Positions 1-8,295 of a stretch of 64,000 bases of DNA are shown here, in pieces (positions within the stretch are counted from its first letter, which is position 1; the number at the start of each line of letters is the position of its first letter). The notes under the pieces were generated by a model. The model had not been told where the DNA came from and did no database searches. It saw only the letters and a program-made list of their open reading frames with translations. This DNA comes from Melioribacter sp051488685 (lineage in GTDB: Bacteria; Bacteroidota; Ignavibacteria; Ignavibacteriales; Melioribacteraceae): contig NZ_JBPSEH010000002.1 in NCBI RefSeq assembly GCF_051488685.1, positions 62,001 to 126,000 of the forward strand, read 5' to 3'. Made by a program: the position numbers and the translations under genes.

Positions 1-602
1 AAATTTTATGTAGACTGGAAGAACCCACCGAAGGGGAAATCCGATATAATATTCCAGCACCTTTAATTTATCTTCCCGCTAACCCCTCTTCTTATCCATG
101 GTTGAATGTTAAAGATAATATTCTTTTCGAACTAAAAAATTACGATGAATCAAACTTCCAGAATGCCATAAAATTTGCTGGTCTTGAAGGATACGAAAAT
201 CATTACCCGGATAATAATAGTTTTGGCTTCAGGTTTCGTATTAGTCTTGCAAGAGCTCTAATGAGAAATCCGCGCTTCCTTTTAATCGATGAACCTTTCT
301 TAAAGATGGATTACCGTACAAGGTCCGAACTCTATTTCTTAATCAGAAGATTAAAGAATGAATTGAAGATAGGGATGTTAATTACCACTTCCAATATTAG
401 CGAAGCCATTTATTTATCTGATACTATTTTTTTGATGAAAAAAAGTCCGGGCGAAATTATCAAAAAAATCGAAGTTAACATACAAAAACAGGAAAGTCTG
501 GATACTTTTAAAGCTGATGAATTTTTAGAATTAACGAAAGCAATTATAAACGAATTTAAAAAACTCGACTCGGAAAATCAGCTTGCCAATTTACTGGTAT
601 AA
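1..602 (+). CDS. ABC transporter ATP-binding protein, 5'-truncated by window edge, degenerate motifs
   Basis: The reading frame is open from base 3 and runs to TAA at 600-602, so the gene starts before the window; the in-frame TTG at 102 is internal. The order of motifs resembles nitrate/taurine/sulfonate-type importers (NrtC/TauB/SsuB): a Q-loop-like PSSYPWLNVKDN region, then a signature region, Walker B FLLIDEP, and the SEAIYLSD segment. Several catalytic motifs are degraded. The Q-loop glutamine is not seen, the LSGGQ signature reads NSFGF, the D-loop is KMD, and the switch histidine position (usually VTHD) reads TTSN. Only Walker B with its Asp-Glu looks normal. Walker A lies outside the window. 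Substrate is unknown. The next gene starts 4 bases downstream, so they are probably cotranscribed. Confidence 0.75.
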   Translation, partial: ILCRLEEPTEGEIRYNIPAPLIYLPANPSSYPWLNVKDNILFELKNYDESNFQNAIKFAGLEGYENHYPDNNSFGFRFRISLARALMRNPRFLLIDEPFLKMDYRTRSELYFLIRRLKNELKIGMLITTSNISEAIYLSDTIFLMKKSPGEIIKKIEVNIQKQESLDTFKADEFLELTKAIINEFKKLDSENQLANLLV

Positions 603-606
603 AATA

Positions 607-2142
607 ATGGAAGATAAATTTAAGAAATTAGAGAAATTACGTTCCGAAGCACTCAAAGGGGGTGGCAAAGAGAAGGTAGAACAGCAACATAAAAAAGGAA
701 AATTAACTGCACGGGAAAGGATTGAACTTCTTGTAGACAGCGGCACATTTCAGGAGGTAGACTCTCTCGTTACTCACAGGAGTCAGGATTTCGGATTAGA
801 CAAACAAAAATTCTACGGCGACGGAGTAATTACGGGTTTTGCTAAAATTGACGGTAGACCTGTGGCTCTTTTCAGTCAGGATTTTACGGTATTCGGTGGG
901 TCATTATCTGAAGCTCATGCTGAAAAAATTTGCAAGATTATGGATATGGCTTTGAAAACAGGTATTCCGATAATTGGACTGAATGATTCAGGTGGTGCCA
1001 GAATCCAGGAAGGAGTTGTTAGTTTGGGCGGTTATGCTGAAATTTTTTTGAGAAATACGTTAGCTTCGGGCGTAGTGCCCCAGATTTCAGCCATATTAGG
1101 ACCATGCGCAGGTGGTGCCGTCTATTCACCTGCTATAACGGATTTTACTTTTATGGTTCGCAATACAAGCTACATGTTTGTAACTGGACCTAATGTGGTA
1201 AAGACAGTTACACATGAAGATGTATCGTTCGAAGAACTCGGAGGCGCCGACACGCACGCTTCCAAGAGTGGAGTGGCTCACTTTGTATTTAACAGCGAAG
1301 TGGAAGTGCTTGAGGGAATTCGAAAATTATTCTCTTATCTACCTTTAAACTGGATGGATTCGCCACCAGAAAAACACTTTGTTTCGGATAATCTGATTAT
1401 TCCAGAACTTGATAAGATTGTACCGGATAATCCCAATAAACCATATGATATGAAAGATGTGATCAATTTATTGACCGAAGACTTTTATGAAGTTCATAGT
1501 CAATACGCAGAAAATATAATAGTTGGATTCGGTAGAGTTGGGGGAATGTCGGTGGGTATTGTTGCAAACCAACCTAAAGTTCTGGCGGGTGTGCTGGATA
1601 TAAATGCATCTGTAAAAGGAGCTCGATTTGTTCGATTTTGTGATGCCTTTTCGATTCCGCTTGTTGTGTTTGTCGATGTTCCTGGATTTTTGCCTGGCAC
1701 AGAGCAAGAATGGAACGGAATTATAAGACACGGTGCTAAATTACTTTTCGCATTCAGCGAAGCTACTGTTCCCAAAATAACTGTTATAACTCGCAAGGCT
1801 TATGGCGGCGCTTATGATGTGATGAATTCAAAACATATCAGAGGCGATTTCAATTTTGCCTGGCCAACTGCAGAAATTGCTGTTATGGGTCCAAAAGGAG
1901 CGGTTGAAATTATCTTTAAGAAAGAAATAAATAATGCCGCTTCACCAGAACAAAAATTGAAAGAATTAATAGAGGAATACACAGAAAAATTTGCCAATCC
2001 TTATATTGCTGCCGAAAGAGGTTATATTGACGAAGTAATCTTTCCAAGAGAAACCAAAAAAAAATTAATCGATTCGCTTGTTCTTCTCAAAACTAAAGTC
2101 GATAACAACCCGAAAAAGAAGCATTCTAATATTCCTTTATAA
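607..2142 (+). CDS. Acyl-CoA carboxylase carboxyltransferase subunit (propionyl-CoA carboxylase beta / MmdA type)
   Basis: Biotin-dependent carboxyltransferase of the PccB/MmdA family, 511 residues, the usual length. It transfers CO2 from carboxybiotin to an acyl-CoA (propionyl- or acetyl-CoA) in the cytoplasm. The N-terminal KGKLTARERIELLVD, the oxyanion-type glycines in NDSGGARIQEGV and GPCAGGAVYSPA, and the C-terminal half with DVPGFLPGTEQE and KAYGGAYDVM are all present. I chose ATG 607 over the TTG at 583, which would overlap the upstream gene. No biotin carboxylase or biotin carrier is adjacent. A biotin carboxylase (35471) and a biotinyl protein (36918) sit about 33 kb away and are the natural partners. 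No OadB/MmdB-type sodium-pump membrane subunit is seen, so carboxylase is preferred over decarboxylase. The acyl-CoA preference cannot be read from sequence. Confidence 0.92.
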   Translation: MEDKFKKLEKLRSEALKGGGKEKVEQQHKKGKLTARERIELLVDSGTFQEVDSLVTHRSQDFGLDKQKFYGDGVITGFAKIDGRPVALFSQDFTVFGGSLSEAHAEKICKIMDMALKTGIPIIGLNDSGGARIQEGVVSLGGYAEIFLRNTLASGVVPQISAILGPCAGGAVYSPAITDFTFMVRNTSYMFVTGPNVVKTVTHEDVSFEELGGADTHASKSGVAHFVFNSEVEVLEGIRKLFSYLPLNWMDSPPEKHFVSDNLIIPELDKIVPDNPNKPYDMKDVINLLTEDFYEVHSQYAENIIVGFGRVGGMSVGIVANQPKVLAGVLDINASVKGARFVRFCDAFSIPLVVFVDVPGFLPGTEQEWNGIIRHGAKLLFAFSEATVPKITVITRKAYGGAYDVMNSKHIRGDFNFAWPTAEIAVMGPKGAVEIIFKKEINNAASPEQKLKELIEEYTEKFANPYIAAERGYIDEVIFPRETKKKLIDSLVLLKTKVDNNPKKKHSNIPL

Positions 2143-2192
2143 TTCTAAGTCGTTTGATTACAATGTATAATTAATTTTTTATTATAATTTCC

Positions 2193-2221
2193 TTGACAAA
2201 ATTGATATAACAGACTAAATT
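2193..2221 (+). promoter_or_regulatory. Candidate sigma70-like promoter for the LysM transglycosylase
   Basis: TTGACA at 2193-2198, a 17-base spacer, and TAAATT at 2216-2221. Transcription would begin about 2228, giving a leader of roughly 11 bases before ATG 2239. The -35 box is a perfect match to consensus and the -10 box is partial. Confidence 0.5.
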
Positions 2222-2238
2222 GCAATAAAAAATAAGAG

Positions 2239-4989
2239 ATGGAGTTTAGTGTGGAATATAAAACTATAATTTTACTTGTCCTGGGTATTTTTTTAATTAA
2301 TTCGTGTGGAACACTAAACTATTTATCTCAAAAAAATAAAACAGCCCCTCCCGATACTACCAAAGTCCTGACAGTCGGTTCGATTACAAGTGACATGCTC
2401 GAAAATGCCAGGCAGGATTATCTGACCGCATTATATAAACAAAAATTAGGCTTTAAAACCGAAGCAATCAATTATTACGAGTCAGCGCTGTCGATCATTA
2501 ATAAATTAAGCTATTATCCTAATATCGAAGAAAATGGTGCCTATATCGAACTGGAAAATGCCATAGTTGAGGATTACAGAAGTTATATTGAAAGTCTGGA
2601 TGAACTTCCTGAGGATGTTTCCATAAGTGCACTCGATGAATGGATGAACAAGAGTATTCCTGATTTGTCTGTGAGTGAAGACACTCTGGAAGTAACTGAA
2701 GATAGTACAGTTAAAGTAGTAGTAGGAGAATTTCCGCTTGAAATAAATCGGTACGTAGAGAAATATATAGAATATTTTACGGGTAAAGGTAGAACATATA
2801 TGCAAAGGTGGCTTTCCCGTTCGGGAAGGTATTTCCCAATGATGGCAAAGGTTTTTGCAGAAGAACAGGTTCCGCAGCAATTAATATTCTTGAGTATGGC
2901 TGAAAGTGGTTTGAATCCAACTGCCCGTTCATGGGCTCGTGCTGTCGGTATCTGGCAATTTATGAAAGGTACTGCTCGTTTGTATGACCTTAAAATCAAT
3001 TATCATATTGATGAAAGGCGCGATCCTGAAAAAGCTACAAGAGCAGCTGCCAGGCATCTACGAGACCTTTATTATTCGCTGGGCGATTGGTATCTGGCAA
3101 TAGCTGCATATAACAGCGGAGAAGGCAGAGTTAGAAGAGCAATGAGATTATCGGGCTCGAATAATTTCTGGGAAATGAGTCGATATCTTCCAAGAGAAAC
3201 AAGAAATTATGTACCTCAATATATCGCAGTTACCCTGATTGCGAGTCAACCGGACAAATTTGGCTTTAATAATATCCAGTATGAAAAGCCGATTGAATAT
3301 AAAATTTATCGAATTAAAGAGGCGATTGATCTCAATATACTGGCGAAGTGTGCAGGTGTAAGCGTTGAGTTTTTAAGAGAACTAAATCCGGAATTAATTC
3401 AAAATATGACTCCTCCCAAATTTGAAGGAGGATATCCGCTTAAAGTACCAGCTCAAACATACGATGCATTTGTAGCCAACCTCGAAAGTATTCCTCACGA
3501 TGCCAAAATTCAGTATACATTTCACACGGTTAGTTCCGGCGAAACTCTCTGGATGATAGCATCAAAATATAATGTGAGTATATCACAACTTGCCTCTTAC
3601 AATAACATATCACCACGACGTAAATTGACCGTCGGCACTAAGCTCAAAATACCGGTATCGAGTTTAAATGTTGATGACATTCCAATAAATACGGATATCT
3701 TGCCTGCAATTGATGATTTAGTTGCTTCTGCAGACGAAAATCCTACTTATAAACTTGAACTAACCAATCCAGATATGGATTATAAATTCAGCGAGATTTA
3801 TGATTCACTTTACAGCGCTGATTCACTTGAATATATAGTTCCCGAAGGAAAAGTTGCAATTAAATATACTGTAAAAAGTAACGATAACCTGGTTGATATT
3901 GCCGAACTTTTCGACGTACGCGTATCAGATTTGCGAAACTGGAATAATATCCCTTATACTCGAAGGGTTAAAGTTGGTCAACAGTTAAAAATTTACGTAC
4001 CGGAAGAACAAATTGGATATTATTCAAAAATTGATTCGCTATCGACAAATGAAAAGAATCAACTGTTACTGGCAAATTCCGGTAACACAATGATTGAGCA
4101 TCGCGTACGCCGCGGTGAAACTTTATCAACAATTGCTGCTCGTTACGGGGTGCGCGTTTCGCAATTGAAAGAGTGGAACAACCTGCACAGTAACAGAATT
4201 TATAGAGGCAAAAAGTTGATTGTATATCCCGGTTACACACAAATTGCATCCTCCCAAAATTTTGACAATAAAAAAGCAAGCAAATACAGAGTACGACGCG
4301 GTGATACTTTAAGTGAAATTGCAAAAAAGTTCGGAGTTTCTGTTGCTCAACTTAAGCGGTGGAATAATCTAAAGTCCAATAGAATTAAATATGGACAAAT
4401 TCTTACACTCAAAGGAACCGACAATATTTATTCGTATGGCGACAATACTGTAAAGAGAAATTCCAATCTTGTAGAATATACAGTTAAAAAAGGCGATACA
4501 ATAGGCGAAATAGCAAATAAGTTCGGCGTTAGAGTGTCAAATATCAAAGAATGGAATAATTTGAAAAGCAATGTTATTCGTGTCGGAGAGAGTTTAAAAA
4601 TATATCAGAAAAATGAAGATTATGCAGATGCTAATGACAACAGTAGCAGCGGTTATTACCTGGTAAAAAGTGGCGACAGTCTTAACGAAATTGCAAAGAA
4701 ATATAATGTTACAGTCGATAATCTAAAAAATTGGAATCAACTCAGTTCGAATAAAATTTATGCTGGACAAAAACTTTATGTTAAGCAAAGACTGGAAAAT
4801 AATACCGAGAATAAATATATTGCCAAGCGAAATAGTAAATCTAATGTTACTATTCATAAAGTAAGACAGGGTGAATCGCTCTGGACAATTGCAAAAATTT
4901 ATCGAGTATTTGTGGCAGATATTATTAACTGGAATAACCTGAAGTCTGATAAAATAAAAGTAGGTCAAAAACTTAAAATAATTAATTAG
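2239..4989 (+). CDS. Lytic murein transglycosylase MltD-like lipoprotein with seven LysM repeats
   Basis: A 916-residue envelope enzyme that cleaves peptidoglycan glycan strands. The N-terminus is a lipoprotein signal with lipobox INSC at about residues 20-23. The goose-type SLT domain covers about 200-330, with catalytic Glu222 in MAESGLNP, then AVGIWQFM and AIAAYNSGEGRV. A degenerate LysM-like segment (about 370-410) is followed by seven clear LysM repeats, roughly at 433-475, 541-583, 614-655, 676-716, 744-785, 804-845 and 871-916. The last five carry the conserved pattern GDTL..IA..F.V.....WNN.....I..GQ.L. MltD of E. coli has two LysM, so this is a strong expansion. It is monocistronic, with its own promoter upstream and a TPP riboswitch immediately after. 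Confidence 0.95.
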   Translation: MEFSVEYKTIILLVLGIFLINSCGTLNYLSQKNKTAPPDTTKVLTVGSITSDMLENARQDYLTALYKQKLGFKTEAINYYESALSIINKLSYYPNIEENGAYIELENAIVEDYRSYIESLDELPEDVSISALDEWMNKSIPDLSVSEDTLEVTEDSTVKVVVGEFPLEINRYVEKYIEYFTGKGRTYMQRWLSRSGRYFPMMAKVFAEEQVPQQLIFLSMAESGLNPTARSWARAVGIWQFMKGTARLYDLKINYHIDERRDPEKATRAAARHLRDLYYSLGDWYLAIAAYNSGEGRVRRAMRLSGSNNFWEMSRYLPRETRNYVPQYIAVTLIASQPDKFGFNNIQYEKPIEYKIYRIKEAIDLNILAKCAGVSVEFLRELNPELIQNMTPPKFEGGYPLKVPAQTYDAFVANLESIPHDAKIQYTFHTVSSGETLWMIASKYNVSISQLASYNNISPRRKLTVGTKLKIPVSSLNVDDIPINTDILPAIDDLVASADENPTYKLELTNPDMDYKFSEIYDSLYSADSLEYIVPEGKVAIKYTVKSNDNLVDIAELFDVRVSDLRNWNNIPYTRRVKVGQQLKIYVPEEQIGYYSKIDSLSTNEKNQLLLANSGNTMIEHRVRRGETLSTIAARYGVRVSQLKEWNNLHSNRIYRGKKLIVYPGYTQIASSQNFDNKKASKYRVRRGDTLSEIAKKFGVSVAQLKRWNNLKSNRIKYGQILTLKGTDNIYSYGDNTVKRNSNLVEYTVKKGDTIGEIANKFGVRVSNIKEWNNLKSNVIRVGESLKIYQKNEDYADANDNSSSGYYLVKSGDSLNEIAKKYNVTVDNLKNWNQLSSNKIYAGQKLYVKQRLENNTENKYIAKRNSKSNVTIHKVRQGESLWTIAKIYRVFVADIINWNNLKSDKIKVGQKLKIIN

Positions 4990-5010
4990 TTCTTTTAACA
5001 TCTAAAAAGT

Positions 5011-5088
5011 CGTTAGGGGTGCTCCCATTTGAGGGGGCTGAGATTATACCCTTGAACCTGATCTGGGTAATGCCAGCGTAGGAAAACG
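5011..5088 (+). promoter_or_regulatory. TPP (THI-box) riboswitch aptamer
   Basis: The conserved thi-box elements are visible in order: GGGGTGC near 5016, CTGAGA at 5038-5043, ACCC at 5048-5051, then GAACCTGATCTGGGTAATGC (5054-5073) and GCGTAGGAA (5076-5084). P1 can close as CGTT (5011-5014) with AACG (5085-5088). This aptamer binds thiamine pyrophosphate. It precedes a TonB receptor, a thiamine pyrophosphokinase and an SSS symporter, so it ties all three to thiamine status. Confidence 0.95.
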
Positions 5089-5111
5089 GTCGAAGAATAA
5101 TTAAGTTGAAC

Positions 5112-5140
5112 GCCGTTTTCCGTTATCAAACGGCTTTTTT
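5112..5140 (+). terminator. Rho-independent terminator of the TPP riboswitch
   Basis: Stem GCCGTTT (5112-5118) with AAACGGC (5128-5134), a nine-base loop, then six T. The left arm also pairs in an alternative ten-base helix with 5081-5090 (GGAAAACGGT with GCCGTTTTCC at 5112-5121), which overlaps both aptamer bases and P1. Ligand-bound aptamer would therefore free the left arm to terminate, and unbound RNA would form the antiterminator. A GGAGG ribosome-binding site (5152-5156) follows. Confidence 0.9.
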
Positions 5141-5161
5141 ATTTTAAAAACGGAGGTTAAT

Positions 5162-7645
5162 ATGAAAAACTTAATTATTCTTTTTTTTCTATTCTTTTCT
5201 TCAATCTATCCTCAGGTAACAGAAATTAAAGGTAAAATTGTCAATGGAGATACCGGAGAGCCTCTCCCTTCTGCTAATGTATATATCAAAAATACTCCTT
5301 ATGGTGCTTCTGCCGATTCATCAGGCGAATTTGTACTTAAAGGAAATTTTAAAAGCGACGACATTATTGTTGCCAGTTATATTGGCTACCGAAAATATGA
5401 AATTACAGTCGAAGATTTTCTTGCCTTAAAAAATAAAATCATTAAACTCATAAGTGACATTATTGTCAGTCAGACAGTTTTAGTTAAAGGTACTATCGGA
5501 GAGAGCGGTTTTTCTCCACTCACATTTACAAAACTAAATAAAAACGAAATTAAGGAAGACTATATAATTCAGGATATACCAGAAGTCATCAGTTATACGC
5601 CGTCAGCTACCTTTTACTCAGAAAGTGGAAATGGGCTGGGATACAACTATCTCAGTATACGAGGATTTGACCAGCGTAGGATATCAGTATCGATTAATGG
5701 TATTCCTCAGAATGACCCTGAGGACCATAATGTTTACTGGATCGATTTCCCGGATTTATTGGAAAATACAGAATTAGTTCAAATTCAGCGAGGAGCTGGT
5801 TCCGGTATTGCTGGATATGCTGCTATCGGTGGCTCAATTAATATAATAACTACTTCAATTACCAGTAAACCACTTGTTGAACTCTCATCTTCAATTGGAA
5901 GCTTCAACACAAGAAAATATTCGGCTGTGGTCTCCAGCGGATTGGTCAACAACAAATATTCGGTTTATGCAAAATTATCTCATACCCTGAGCAGCGGTTA
6001 TCGTAACATTAGTTGGGTAAACCTTAGATCATATTACCTATCGGCTGTAAGACTTGATAAAAATCTGACTACCCAGATTAATATTTTTGGTGGTCCTCTA
6101 TCAGATGGCCTGGTTTACACAGGTTTACCAAAATTTGCGATAAAAGATAGAGAACTAAGAAAAGCCAATTATTCTTACTGGGAAGCAGACGAGAATGGTT
6201 ATACTTACACTTTAGAAAGAAGACCAGAAGAAATTGAAAACTTTTCGCAACCACATTTTGAATTGCTTAACGAATTTCGCTTGAATGAAAATGCTGTTTT
6301 TAATTCTGCTTTATTCCTCGTACTTGGCAACGGATTTTTCGATTACGACGGCTCATGGGGTGACACTACATATTTTAGACTTACTCATGACAACGGATTT
6401 AATCCAACAGTCAATCCGTCGAATGTTTTGATACGTGCAATGGTAGAAAATAAACAGTGGGGGTGGATACCACGTTTAAGTCTGAATCATACAAATGGCG
6501 AATTAATTCTCGGTGGTGAACTTCGTTTGCATCGTTCGGTTCACTGGGGCAGTTTGAATTACGGTGAATATTTGCCTGAAGGAATTACAAAAGATTATCG
6601 ATACTATTATTACGAAGGTGCTAAAGACATTTTTACATTTTTTGCACACGAAAAATATAATTTCAATTCACATTTAAGTTTCCTTGCAGAAGCTCAACTG
6701 GCTTACCACCGGTACGAAATTGCAAATGAACGTTATCTAAATAATGAATTCGAGATTGACGATTTGTTTTTCAATCCACGTTTCGGATTGAATTACCGTT
6801 TTACACCGTCGTTAAATTTCTATTTTACTTTTGCGCGAGTTACAAGGGAACCACGGTTAAAGAATTATTACGATGCCGCAGAATCGAGCTGGGGCGAAAC
6901 TCCTCAATTCGAACAACTGCCAGATGGCTCGTATGATTTTTCCCGACCTCTGGTTAAACCTGAAACGATGAACGATTTCGAGTTAGGTGCCATTTTCAAT
7001 AAAGATAATTTGAGTCTGGCTCTGAATGCTTTTTATATGCTATTTAATGACGAAATTGTTAAAAGGGGACAACTCGATCGATTCGGTCAACCGATAACCG
7101 GCAACATGGATAGAACAATCCATTACGGAATTGAATCTTCTCTTATTTTTAAACCGACTAAAGAAATCGAATTAGTTTTCAATGGTACAGTTAGTAAAAA
7201 TTATATCAGCAAAGGATTTGCATATTTCTACAGTGACGAAGAATCGAAGGCATACGAATTTGATCTGGCTGGCAACCGAATCAGCGGTTTCCCCGATGTA
7301 ATGTTCAATGCGCTTTTCAAATACAAAACAGGCGGATTATTTACACAACTCTCTGGCAAATACGTCGGTGAATTTTTTACTGATAATTATGACAAAAAGC
7401 TTTCGAAATTCAGGTCAATTTATCAGGACATTACCGATTATACCGATAATAAGGTCGAGTCGTATTTTGTGGCTAATTTCTTTGTTTCTTACGAAATAGA
7501 ATTAAATTCGTACTTGAAAAATCTTAAATTGTATTTGCAGATTAACAACATATTCGATAATCTTTATGCTGCTTACGGAATTGGAAAAGAATTCTTTCCG
7601 GCAGCCGAACGGAATTTTATTGCTGGAATTAAATTTAATTTATGA
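5162..7645 (+). CDS. TonB-dependent outer membrane receptor, predicted thiamine/thiamine-precursor uptake
   Basis: An 827-residue outer membrane receptor. Signal peptide (about 1-18, ending IYPQ), a carboxypeptidase-regulatory-like beta-sandwich (about 20-105, GKIVNGDTGEPLPSANVYI), a plug domain (about 120-235, with LSIRGF, VSINGIPQNDPE and GGSINIIT), then a beta-barrel to the C-terminus. The start ATG has a GGAGG site eight bases upstream of the pyrimidine-free gap. The gene sits directly behind a TPP riboswitch and overlaps thiamine pyrophosphokinase by four bases. Bacteroidota are known to place an outer membrane receptor (OMR1) under TPP control for thiamine uptake, and the arrangement here matches. 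Energy would come from a TonB/ExbBD complex; an ExbB-ExbD-ExbD set lies at 30310-31993. The substrate is inferred from regulation and neighbours, not from the barrel sequence. Confidence 0.92.
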   Translation: MKNLIILFFLFFSSIYPQVTEIKGKIVNGDTGEPLPSANVYIKNTPYGASADSSGEFVLKGNFKSDDIIVASYIGYRKYEITVEDFLALKNKIIKLISDIIVSQTVLVKGTIGESGFSPLTFTKLNKNEIKEDYIIQDIPEVISYTPSATFYSESGNGLGYNYLSIRGFDQRRISVSINGIPQNDPEDHNVYWIDFPDLLENTELVQIQRGAGSGIAGYAAIGGSINIITTSITSKPLVELSSSIGSFNTRKYSAVVSSGLVNNKYSVYAKLSHTLSSGYRNISWVNLRSYYLSAVRLDKNLTTQINIFGGPLSDGLVYTGLPKFAIKDRELRKANYSYWEADENGYTYTLERRPEEIENFSQPHFELLNEFRLNENAVFNSALFLVLGNGFFDYDGSWGDTTYFRLTHDNGFNPTVNPSNVLIRAMVENKQWGWIPRLSLNHTNGELILGGELRLHRSVHWGSLNYGEYLPEGITKDYRYYYYEGAKDIFTFFAHEKYNFNSHLSFLAEAQLAYHRYEIANERYLNNEFEIDDLFFNPRFGLNYRFTPSLNFYFTFARVTREPRLKNYYDAAESSWGETPQFEQLPDGSYDFSRPLVKPETMNDFELGAIFNKDNLSLALNAFYMLFNDEIVKRGQLDRFGQPITGNMDRTIHYGIESSLIFKPTKEIELVFNGTVSKNYISKGFAYFYSDEESKAYEFDLAGNRISGFPDVMFNALFKYKTGGLFTQLSGKYVGEFFTDNYDKKLSKFRSIYQDITDYTDNKVESYFVANFFVSYEIELNSYLKNLKLYLQINNIFDNLYAAYGIGKEFFPAAERNFIAGIKFNL

Positions 7646-8295
7646 AAAAAGGAATTTTGTGGGCTAATGGAGACCCTCCGTCGAAAAGAATAATTGATTT
7701 TCTTGTTCGTACGGGATATAATAAAATTATCTGTGCCGACGGAGGGGCAAACTCCGCCCATCAATTAAATGTCGTCCCCGATGTAATTATAGGCGACCTG
7801 GATTCGATTACTAACGAAAATCTCAGATATTTTTCCGGTAAGTCGAAAATTGTCAAGCAAAATCGTCAAAATGATACAGACGTTGAAAAGGCTATTAAAT
7901 ATGCCATTAAAAATAAATTTACCGATTTGTTTTTAATTGGTGCTACAGGCAGTCGACTCGACCATTCATTTTGTAATCTTGGTATAATGTTGAAATTTTA
8001 CGATGAAATCCAGATTAAACTATTACATCGACAGTCGGTGCTGTGCGTTTATGAAGGAAATGTAGAAATAAAAACCTTGCCCGGCGAGACGATTTCAATC
8101 TACGGATTTGACAGAAAAACTAAAATTACTTCGCGAGGTCTCAAATATCCTCTCAAGGAAACATCTCTGCCTTTTGGCGAAAAAGAAAGTACGAGCAACG
8201 TAGCATTAAAGGATTCGATTTATCTTACAATTAAAGGCGGGCGAGTTTTCGTTATCAGAGATTTTGAAGCAATGAGGAAAAATGGTCAGCTTTAG
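7642..8295 (+). CDS. thiN: Thiamine pyrophosphokinase
   Basis: Transfers pyrophosphate from ATP to thiamine to make TPP in the cytoplasm. At 217 residues it has the family length. Motifs seen: CADGGAN, DVIIGDLDS, a QNDTDVEKAI segment, GATGSRLDH, and the C-terminal thiamine-binding TSRGLKYPL with EKESTSN. ATG 7642 overlaps the receptor stop as ATGA, so translation is coupled. With the riboswitch upstream it closes a loop: the enzyme's product is the ligand that shuts off its own operon. No thiamine biosynthesis gene (thiC, thiE, thiD, thiG) is in the window, so the operon reads as salvage. Confidence 0.93.
   Translation: MKKGILWANGDPPSKRIIDFLVRTGYNKIICADGGANSAHQLNVVPDVIIGDLDSITNENLRYFSGKSKIVKQNRQNDTDVEKAIKYAIKNKFTDLFLIGATGSRLDHSFCNLGIMLKFYDEIQIKLLHRQSVLCVYEGNVEIKTLPGETISIYGFDRKTKITSRGLKYPLKETSLPFGEKESTSNVALKDSIYLTIKGGRVFVIRDFEAMRKNGQL

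Noticed and set aside
583..606. TTG start for the carboxyltransferase
   Set aside because: It lies within the ABC ATPase gene; ATG 607 gives the usual family N-terminus.
2583..2999. Open frame of 138 codons on the minus strand inside the transglycosylase
   Set aside because: It is antisense to the SLT domain and has no recognisable motif.
2239..4989. LysM region as a CRISPR or tandem DNA repeat
   Set aside because: The repeat is at protein level, about 60-80 codons apart with diverged DNA, and codes for LysM domains.
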